64,000 nt of DNA from Filimonas sp. GTDB lineage: Bacteria; Bacteroidota; Bacteroidia; Chitinophagales; Chitinophagaceae. The first letter of the stretch is position 1. Each line of letters opens with the position of its first letter. Positions 17,216-25,200 of the stretch are shown here, piece after piece. The notes beneath the pieces were generated by a model that was given only the letters and a program-made list of their open reading frames with translations, ran no database searches and was not told the origin of the DNA. The stretch covers positions 1 to 64,000 of the forward strand of contig JAFKHH010000023.1 in the NCBI GenBank assembly GCA_017306865.1. Reading direction: 5' to 3'. The translations under genes and the position numbers were made by a program.

Positions 17216-17565
17216 AAATCTAGGTTTGGTGATCAAATAAAATACCTGCAGGGCAGGCCTGTACTGTGCTGTTGGTTGCTTGCGCTGGTAATGCTAATGC
17301 GCGTATCAGTAATCCGGCGAACCGCAATCTGCAGAAGAAATGAGATTGAGGAAGTAGGCTAGAAGTAAAACCGGATTGATATGTTTAGTGCTAAACATAA
17401 GGCAATTTAGGGATTAATTGTTACATGGTTAAATTGTTGCATTGTTAAATGGTTGAATTGTTGGGCCGCATAGCGGCTTTTTCACCGCAGAGCCGGAGAG
17501 AGGCTATAACTTTACGATATTCATCTAACAATTCAACCATGTAACAATTAAACAGTAAATACACT
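17216..17565. repeat. Gene-free stretch with word-B inverted repeat
   Basis: attgttacatggttaaattg and aaatggttgaattg words (17417-17462) face acaattcaaccatgtaacaatt words (17526-17550). Between them is a GCCGC-ATA-GCGGC hairpin followed by TTTTT (17465-17482), which looks like a plus-strand terminator although no plus-strand gene precedes it. The rest, upstream of the deiminase gene, shows nothing I recognise. Confidence 0.55.
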
Positions 17566-19344
17566 CTAATTAAAACTCGCTCTCAATATCTCCATTCTAT
17601 ACTCTTCCAGTATGGCGGATTTGGTAATGAATCCCAGCCATTGATTTTCGTCGTTGACAACTGGTAACAACTGCTTTTCAGATTGGTCGAAGCGGTATAA
17701 GGCACTTTCCACCGTGTCTTTGGTGGACAGAGGCAAGGTTTTCGTCATAACGTCGGAAAGTATAACCGCATCAGTCTTTATGTCTTTGTCAAGAATAATG
17801 GATTTGAGATCTCCAAGATAGAGTGTGCCAAGAAGCTTTTGCTTTTCATCTATAACAGCATAAGCATCTTTTGTGTCATTGATCATTTTATTGCGTAGAT
17901 CTGCAATAGTAGCGGTTGGCAGAAAATACAGGTAAGTTTTATCGATCATACGGATCAGCTCCAGCCTGCTGAGCAGGAATTTGTCTTTGTCACTAGGATT
18001 TAGCGTGCTATGCTCAGACAGTTTTTTCATCTCCATAGATAATGGCTCAAATGATTTTACTACGAAAAAGCTGATAGCTGAAACGAGCATTAGCGGAATA
18101 ATGAGACCATAGCCTCCGGTTATCTCTGCAATTAAGAATATAGCAGTGAGTGGGGCAAAAAACAGGCCGCTTAGCATACCTGCCATGCCTGCAATAATGA
18201 AGTTGGCAGTAGGTGCATTCTGATAGCCCATGAGGTGAAACAACTGTGCAGCAAAGAAACCTAATACACCTCCTATAAATAAGGCAGGGGCGAAGCTACC
18301 GCCATTTCCTCCACCCTGCAATGTAAAACCGGTCGCAAACACTTTGAACAGGATCAGTGCAAGCAGGAACAATAAAAGCACCCAACTTTTTTCCAGGTGC
18401 GGAAAAAGGATAGGCAACTTATCTATTTTGTTTGTATCCGCCAGTATTTTAATGGTAGAGTAACCCTCTCCAAACAGAGGTGGAAAGAAGAAGATGAGGG
18501 CGGCTAATAGTGCTGAGCCGATCAGCCATTTTTTTACCGGGGATTGCATGACTGCAAACTTGCGCTCAATCCAGGTAAAGGCACGCGCATAATACAATGC
18601 TGTAACGCCGGCTAGTAAACCGAGTACGATATAGAATAAAGTGTTATTGTAATTAAATGCCTGCATGTTATTGAAAGACAATAGTATATTGCTTCCAAGA
18701 ATGATCTTTGCCAGCAAGGCGCCTGATGCAGCAGAAATAATGAGAGGAATAAAAGTATTGATGGTGATGTCGATCATCAACACCTCAAGGGCAAACAATA
18801 CTCCGGCAATAGGCGCACTGAAAGCAGATGCTATGCCGGATGCTATACCACAGGCCAGCAATACCGTGCGTTCTTTATAAGAGAGGTAATAAATACGTCC
18901 AAAGGTGGAGCCTATAGCAGCCCCTGTTGCTACCATAGGTGATTCCAGCCCGGCTGAGCCGCCAAGCCCCACGGTAACACTACTGGTGAGCAGGTGCGAA
19001 TAGGTTTGGCTGCGTGGCAAATTGGAACCTTCTTTTGCTATAGCATATACGATCTTGTCGTTCCCTTTCAGAAATTTTCCTTTAAATACTTTTACGATCA
19101 GGAGGCTGCTTATACCTATACCCAGCATAGGTAGTAACATCTGGTACCACAATACATTGCCTGCATGAATGCCTCCGAAAAACAGCTCTTCCAGTTTGAA
19201 TACAAATAACTTTAATGCAATAGCGGCGAGGCTGGTCGATACGCCAACTACTACACAACTGAAGAGAAGGAACTGACGATCGGTTAGCTTTTTCTTGACG
19301 TATAGTATGCCGCGCTTTATCTGCCTGTGTATTATCCCTAGCAT
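17566..19344 (-). CDS. ClC-family chloride channel/transporter with C-terminal CBS pair
   Basis: 592 residues from the ATG at 19344, set by the TACCTTTG box four bases before it; an open frame runs back to 19500 through repeat sequence. About ten membrane helices. ClC selectivity motifs: SAGLESPMVATG (the gating Glu region, GxExP) and GGNGGSFAPALFIGG (GxFxP). The N-terminal GSGIP motif is degenerate (EGSNLP). Residues about 465-592 hold two CBS domains, which often bind adenine nucleotides and gate transport. The conserved gating Glu favours an H+/Cl- exchanger, but this cannot be settled by eye. Confidence 0.9.
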   Translation of the reverse strand: MLGIIHRQIKRGILYVKKKLTDRQFLLFSCVVVGVSTSLAAIALKLFVFKLEELFFGGIHAGNVLWYQMLLPMLGIGISSLLIVKVFKGKFLKGNDKIVYAIAKEGSNLPRSQTYSHLLTSSVTVGLGGSAGLESPMVATGAAIGSTFGRIYYLSYKERTVLLACGIASGIASAFSAPIAGVLFALEVLMIDITINTFIPLIISAASGALLAKIILGSNILLSFNNMQAFNYNNTLFYIVLGLLAGVTALYYARAFTWIERKFAVMQSPVKKWLIGSALLAALIFFFPPLFGEGYSTIKILADTNKIDKLPILFPHLEKSWVLLLFLLALILFKVFATGFTLQGGGNGGSFAPALFIGGVLGFFAAQLFHLMGYQNAPTANFIIAGMAGMLSGLFFAPLTAIFLIAEITGGYGLIIPLMLVSAISFFVVKSFEPLSMEMKKLSEHSTLNPSDKDKFLLSRLELIRMIDKTYLYFLPTATIADLRNKMINDTKDAYAVIDEKQKLLGTLYLGDLKSIILDKDIKTDAVILSDVMTKTLPLSTKDTVESALYRFDQSEKQLLPVVNDENQWLGFITKSAILEEYRMEILRASFN

Positions 19345-19348
19345 GTTG

Positions 19349-19356
19349 CAAAGGTA
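19349..19356 (-). promoter_or_regulatory. Bacteroidetes -7 box TACCTTTG (leaderless promoter)
   Basis: Minus-strand TAnnTTTG match four bases upstream of the ATG at 19344; it argues for that start over the longer open frame. Confidence 0.65.
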
Positions 19357-19370
19357 GGTGCATTGTATAT

Positions 19371-19445
19371 TGTTCAATTGTTTAATCGATGCATTGTTTT
19401 CATGGATAGTATTGCAATGTAGCCATTGAACAATGCAACAATTTT
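19371..19445. repeat. Word-B inverted repeat between divergent genes
   Basis: attgttcaattgtttaatcgatgcattg words on the left and caatgtagccattgaacaatgcaacaatt words on the right form a hairpin-capable spacer just upstream of the ClC gene promoter. Confidence 0.55.
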
Positions 19446-19565
19446 TACCCCCAACAATTCCCCTTTTCAGTTGTTGTTCAATGCTTCCCTTACTGCACAA
19501 CGGTATCTTGTCTGGTTGCCCTTATGACCGTTTAAACAATACTAACTAACACAAAAACTGAAACT

Positions 19566-20408
19566 ATGCACATCTTCTTATTGCAGATTGATGATCTGAC
19601 AAAGCGTTCTATGACATGGATCACAGCTATTAAAGACTGGGCTGTAGGATATGCCCCCAAGATCATTGGGGCTATTTTGTTTTACCTGATAGGCTCCTGG
19701 CTTATCAGTAAGGCAACTACGGTATTGCGTGCTGTATTTACCCGCAGGCATTATGATGCGTCATTACAAACATTTCTGTTGTCAACCATCCGTGTTGTGC
19801 TGCTTGTAGTACTGCTGATCTCTATAGCCGGCATATTAGGGGTAGATACCACTGCCTTTGGTGCATTACTGGTGGGCGCAGGCGTAGCGATCGGGTCTGC
19901 ATTGAATGGTTCTCTCGGCAACTTTGCCGGTGGTGTGATGATGCTCATTTTTAAACCGTTTAAGATTGGCGACATCATAGAGGCACAAGGGCAAGCTGGT
20001 AAGGTTACGGAGCAAGGTGTGTTTAATACCGTATTGGTTTCGCCGGAAAACAAAACAATCATTTTACCAAATGGGCCATTGTCTACGGGGGTGATAGTAA
20101 ACTATAATGCAACAGGATACCTGCGTGTAGATGTTACAATGGCTATAGCGCCCGATCAAGACCTGGCTAAGGCTAAAGAGGTGGCTATTGCAGCTATGAA
20201 GCAGACGCAGGATGTATTGCAAAACCCTGTGCCGGAAGTACATGTATTAAAAATAGCCGATGGTATGGTCACGCTCGCAGTACGGCCTTATACTGCGCCG
20301 GAAACCTACTGGTCCGTCTTCTTCAGTGTGCAGGAAGCTGTAAAGGCAGCTTTTGATAGCAACGGCATTGCAGGCCCCGTACCACACAGGATCATTATAC
20401 AGAAGTAG
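19566..20408 (+). CDS. Small-conductance mechanosensitive channel, MscS family
   Basis: 280 residues, close to the minimal MscS length. Three membrane helices: about 30-50, 70-93 and the pore helix TM3 with its characteristic Gly/Ala packing GALLVGAGVAIGSALNGSLGNFAGG. The beta domain follows (FKIGDIIEAQGQAGKVTEQG; TIILPNGPL) and then the alpha-beta C-terminal vestibule. Known role: an inner-membrane tension valve that releases solutes on hypo-osmotic shock. It is divergent from the ClC gene and followed by a terminator at 20454. Confidence 0.93.
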   Translation: MHIFLLQIDDLTKRSMTWITAIKDWAVGYAPKIIGAILFYLIGSWLISKATTVLRAVFTRRHYDASLQTFLLSTIRVVLLVVLLISIAGILGVDTTAFGALLVGAGVAIGSALNGSLGNFAGGVMMLIFKPFKIGDIIEAQGQAGKVTEQGVFNTVLVSPENKTIILPNGPLSTGVIVNYNATGYLRVDVTMAIAPDQDLAKAKEVAIAAMKQTQDVLQNPVPEVHVLKIADGMVTLAVRPYTAPETYWSVFFSVQEAVKAAFDSNGIAGPVPHRIIIQK

Positions 20409-20453
20409 CCTGGATGATTACTTACTAATAAAAATGTGTGCTATAAAAACAGC

Positions 20454-20478
20454 AAGCTCCCTGGAAAGGGAGCTTTTT
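20454..20478 (+). terminator. Rho-independent terminator of the MscS gene
   Basis: AAGCTCCC and GGGAGCTT arms with a 6-base loop and a T run, 46 bases after the stop codon. Confidence 0.85.
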
Positions 20479-20504
20479 CATTGTTGGATGCTTATGAAAA
20501 TTAA

Positions 20505-20559
20505 TTGCAACAATATTGCAAATATATGAAAATGTCCTATTATTGCAACATTGTTTCAA
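20505..20559 (+). promoter_or_regulatory. Two operator-like palindromes upstream of the CobW-family gene
   Basis: TTGCAACAATATTGCAA (20505-20521) and TTGCAACATTGTTTCAA (20543-20559) share TTGCAA-N5-TTGCAA symmetry, with one mismatch in the second, and lie 38 bases apart, 130-190 bases before the COG0523 start codon. Genes of this family are often Zur-regulated, so a Zur (Fur-family) operator is the first guess; that assignment is inferred from context. Confidence 0.5.
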
Positions 20560-20691
20560 AATTTGAGAAAATGACCATTATTCAGCGTGGGCCGCTTCTA
20601 AAACAAGGCGCTACAAACGATCCATTATTAAAAAAGTGGCCCACTCTCATGTTTACCTGGTTATCCTTCTCCAAAGCATTCAAATAGAAAA

Positions 20692-21897
20692 ATGGAAAAA
20701 AAGCTTCCTGTAACTGTGTTAAGTGGATTTCTTGGCGCAGGCAAGACCACTTTGCTTAATCACATACTGCACAATAAGCAGAATCTGAAAGTAGCTGTAA
20801 TAGTGAATGACATGAGTGAGGTGAATATAGACGCACAACTGGTAGAACGGGAAAACACGTTGTCTCATGTAGAAGAAAAACTGGTGGAGATGAGTAACGG
20901 TTGTATCTGCTGCACGTTGCGTGAAGATCTGATGATAGAGGTGGAGCGACTGGCAAAAGAAAACCGGTTTGATTACCTATTGATTGAAAGTACCGGCATT
21001 TCCGAACCTGTTCCGGTAGCACAAACGTTCAGTTTTGCCAGCGATGATGGCAAAATAGACTTATCACGATTCAGCTACATAGATACGATGGTGACAGTAG
21101 TGGATTGTTTCAATTTCATCAAGGATTTTACATCTGATAGTTTACTGGCTGACCGTTCACTAACGGAGGATGAACAGGATGTGCGTACCATCGTAAACTT
21201 GCTGACAGACCAGGTGGAATTTGCAGATGTGATCATCCTGAATAAAACAGACCTGGTAAGTAAGGCTACGTTGGTAACGTTGCAGGCAATGTTGCATAAA
21301 CTGAATCCCGGCGCAAAGATCATTCACTCACATCTTGGTAAGGTAGAGCCAAAGGAGATCCTGCACACAGGATTGTTCAACTTTGATAAGGCGCAAACCT
21401 CTGCGGGATGGATAAAGGAATTAGAAGGCGGTCATCATACGCCAGAAACAGAAGAGTACGGCATTTCTTCTTTTGTATTCAGGGCGCCGGTACCTTTTCA
21501 TCCGCGCCGCTGGTGGGAGTTTTTGAACCTGCATTATCCTGAAAATATTATACGGGCTAAAGGGTTATTCTGGTTGGCGTCCCGTCCGAAAATAGCGATT
21601 AATTTTAGCCAGGCAGGTGGTAGTCTGCGTGTGGAGCAGGCTGGTGTATGGTGGGCAACTATGCCATTGAGGGAGCGATTACGGTATGAATCTTATATAC
21701 AGCATCAATCATCAATAGAAAGCAGGTGGAGTAAACAATGGGGTGATCGTATGCAGGAGTTGGTGTTTATAGGGCAGAATATGGATAAAGAAGTTTACCT
21801 GCAACAAATCAATGCATGCTTACTGGCAAATGCGGAAATAGCCATCTATAACAGGGAAGGTGGATGGAGTGGGAGTGATCCGTTTCCGGAGATGTAA
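20692..21897 (+). CDS. CobW/COG0523-family GTPase, putative zinc metallochaperone
   Basis: 401 residues. G-domain: Walker [13 protein letters not shown] (residues about 12-23), the metal-binding CxCC motif [11 protein letters not shown] (about 67-76), ESTGISEP and the NKTDL specificity motif. The C-terminal CobW_C domain (about 265-385) has [17 protein letters not shown]. Relatives such as ZigA/ZagA deliver zinc to client enzymes under zinc starvation. The operator-like palindromes upstream fit metal-controlled expression. Client and metal are not shown by the sequence; cobalt or other metals remain possible. Confidence 0.87.
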   Translation: MEKKLPVTVLSGFLGAGKTTLLNHILHNKQNLKVAVIVNDMSEVNIDAQLVERENTLSHVEEKLVEMSNGCICCTLREDLMIEVERLAKENRFDYLLIESTGISEPVPVAQTFSFASDDGKIDLSRFSYIDTMVTVVDCFNFIKDFTSDSLLADRSLTEDEQDVRTIVNLLTDQVEFADVIILNKTDLVSKATLVTLQAMLHKLNPGAKIIHSHLGKVEPKEILHTGLFNFDKAQTSAGWIKELEGGHHTPETEEYGISSFVFRAPVPFHPRRWWEFLNLHYPENIIRAKGLFWLASRPKIAINFSQAGGSLRVEQAGVWWATMPLRERLRYESYIQHQSSIESRWSKQWGDRMQELVFIGQNMDKEVYLQQINACLLANAEIAIYNREGGWSGSDPFPEM

Positions 21898-22243
21898 GAC
21901 ATAGATCGGGAAACGGCGATCGTGAATAAGCGATTATTGACTATAAGGTGTATGGAAATATAAAAGGTGACGAGTTCGGATGACCTGTCACCTTTTATTT
22001 AAAAATTTATCCTAATAGCTGTTGTACCTGTTTTTTCAGAAGGATAGCGACAGCTATATAAATTTATCTGTAATACATTAAATCATTTTTTTGCGTAGCT
22101 CGCATTCAACACCTTTTTATTATCCATCTGTCAAAATACAATGTACAATTATTCGGATATTGTTCTTTTAAGCGTTTGCTTACTGTATTTATCTATTGTA
22201 TAACAGGTACTATCATTTATCTATCTAACTGTTAATTGTCAAA
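21898..22243. other. Gene-free stretch between convergent genes
   Basis: Contains a word-F fragment (cggcgatcgtgaataag, about 21910), the terminator at 21962-21996, and AT-rich sequence up to the stop codon of the giant secreted protein at 22244. No gene or hairpin is evident in 22000-22243. Confidence 0.6.
21962..21996 (+). terminator. Rho-independent terminator of the CobW-family gene
   Basis: Perfect 10-bp arms AAAAGGTGAC and GTCACCTTTT with a 15-base loop, followed by ATTT. Confidence 0.8.
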
Positions 22244-25200
22244 TTACCTTATTAAGACAAGTGTTCCTTTTAATATTTGTTGTGCATTTTTGCTGTCTTT
22301 ATATACGGCATACCAAACGTAAGTGCCTAATGGCTGTAGCTTACCTTTATAGTAGCCGTTCCATCCCTTAGACAAATTGTTCGATTCAAACAAATGCTCT
22401 CCAAAACGATTGTAAATCCTCAATACATAGTTCTTTATCATCCCCCATCTCACGGGTCTAAATACATCGTTTAATCCATCGCCATTGGGCGTAAATGCCG
22501 ATGGGAACAAAAGATCACAGTCCTCCAGTATTTGTATTCTAAAGGGCTGTAGTGCTGATCTGCAACCAAGACCATCTGTTATATATCCACCATAGCTACC
22601 TGCATTTAGTTTAAAAAAGCCTCTGGTATTAACGGTGTCAATCCCTGTTATGGAGTATGTATATGGTGCTGTTCCGCCACCTGCTGCTATAGTTACCTCT
22701 CCTGGAATTATTCCCCCGCATTTTAAATTAGTTACATGTACTGCTGTCTTTAATGAATCCGGTTGTTGAATGTTTACTGTCAGCGCTTGTGTACAGTTGT
22801 TATGATCGGTAACCTCTAAAGTATAAACATCTGCTTTTAAATTACTGAAGGTTGCTGCGCCCGATGATACTATATTAGCATTAGTTTTTGACACATAAAA
22901 ATTATATGGCGCAACGCCACCTGTAACATTGGTTGTAAAACGGCCTGTATTAGTTCCGTAACAGGTTACGGCTTGACTATTTGTCAATAGTATGTTTATT
23001 TTCTCCGGTTGAGTTAACACAACAGCAACAGGATCGGAGGAGCAATTACTTTCATCCCTTGCTGTTATAGTATATGCACCAGCCTGCAATGAACCGAAAT
23101 CACCGGTGGTGTGGGTACCAATGGTGGTACCATCTAAGACCAAACTGTAATGATAAGAGCCGATACCACCGATTGCCCGGGCCGATATGGTACCTGTATT
23201 TTCACCGGCACACAATATATTAGTTCCCGCAACTGATACAAACGGGGCATCAGGTTGTGAAATACTGACACTGATACTACTGCCACAATGGTGCCTATCT
23301 TTTATATACAGCGTATAGGTTCCTGCTTTTAAGTGTGTAAATACACCTGTGCTTTGCCAATTGGCGTTATCGATGCTATAGCTATAGTTAGGCGTTCCAC
23401 CACTGCCTTGCACTTCCAGCGTTCCGTCAGATAGTCCATTGCAACTTACATCATTACGCCTTTCACTTATTTCCGTAATGCTTAATATTGCCGGCTCGTT
23501 GATCGTTACGCTTGTACTTGTTATACAATCATGCGCATCTTTCAGGTACAGAATGTAGGAGCTTGCTTTTAAACCGGAGAACACACCATTGATTTGCCAA
23601 TTGACATTGTCGATGCTGTATACATAATTTGGTACTCCGCCGCTGCCTTGTACTTCCAATGTTCCGTCGGATCGCCCATTGCAGCTTATGTCTTTGTGAT
23701 TTGCACCTATTTCCATTATACTTAATACCAAGGGTCCGGTGATCGTTACACTTGTACTCATTGTACAACTATGCGAGTCTTTTACATACAGTGTATAGCT
23801 ATCCGCTTTTAAGCCAGTGAACACTCCGTTGCTTTGCCAATTTACATTATCAATGCTATAGCTATAGCTAACTGTTCCTCCACTGCCTTGCACTTCTAAA
23901 ATTCCGTCGGATTGCCCGTTGCAGCTTATGTCTTTATGACTTGTACTTACTTCCATTATGCTTAATACCAGGGGCTCAGTGATCGTTACACTTGTACTCA
24001 TTGTACAACTATGCGCGTCTTTTACATACAGTGTATAGCTATCCGCTTTTAAGCCAGTGAATATTCCGTTGCTTTGCCAATTTACATTATCAATGCTATA
24101 GCTATAGCTAACTGTTCCTCCGCTGCCTTGCACTTCTAAAACTCCGTTGGTGACTCCATTACAACTTACATCTTTATGACTTGCGCTTACTTCAGCTATG
24201 CTTAATGACGAAGATCCTATGATTGATACACTTGTGTTCATCGTACAACCATGCGCGTCTTTTACATACAGTGTATAGCTATCCGCTTTTAAACCGGTGA
24301 ACACACCATTGCTTTGCCAATTGACATTGTCAATACTGTAACTGTAGTCCGGCGTTCCACTGCTGCTTTGTACTTGCAATGCTCCGTCGGATTGTCCGTT
24401 GCAACTTATGTCTTTATGACTTGTACTTACTTCCATTATGCTTAATACTGAGGGTTCGGCCAGTATTACGCTTGTACTTGTTGTACAATCATGTACATCT
24501 TTCATGTACAGAATATAGGAGCCTGCTTTTAAGCCGGTGAACACACCATTGCTTTGCCAATTGACATTGTCGATGCTGTATACATAATTTGGTACTCCGC
24601 CGCTACCTTGTACTTGCAATGCTCCGTCGGATTGTCCATTGCAGCTTACGTCTTTATGACTTGCCATTACTTCCGTTATGCTTAATATCGATGGCTCATT
24701 GATCGTTACACTCGTACTCGTTATACAATTATGTGCATCTTTTACATACAGGGTATAAGCTTCTGCTTTTAATCTGATGAAAACGGCGGTATTTTGCCAA
24801 TTTATATTATCGATACTGTAACTGTAATCAACTGTTCCGCCAATGCCTTGCACTTCTAAAATTCCGTCGGAGGCTCCATTACAACTTATATCTTTATGAT
24901 TTGTATTTACTTCCGTTATGCTTAACATAGATGGTTCCGTTATTGTAATGCTTGTACTTGTTGCACAATTATGTGCATCTTTTATATACAGGGTATAGCT
25001 ACCCGCTTTTAAGCTGGTAAATACGCCGGTATTTTGCCAATTTGCATTATCGATAGTGTAACTGTAATCAACTGTTCCTCCGCTGCCTCGCACTTCTAAA
25101 ATTCCGTCAGAGGCTCTATTACAGCTTACATCTTTATGACTTGTATTTACTTCCGTTATGCTTAACATAGAAGGTTCCGTTATTGCTATGCTAGTACTTG

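Noticed and set aside
19345-19500. Longer N-terminus for the ClC channel (start at 19500)
   Set aside because: The extra 52 residues are read from word-B repeats, and a TACCTTTG box lies four bases before the internal ATG at 19344.
20505-20687. 60-codon open frame upstream of the CobW-family gene
   Set aside because: It starts inside the operator-like palindromes and its translation has no protein-like features; the stretch is better read as leader DNA.
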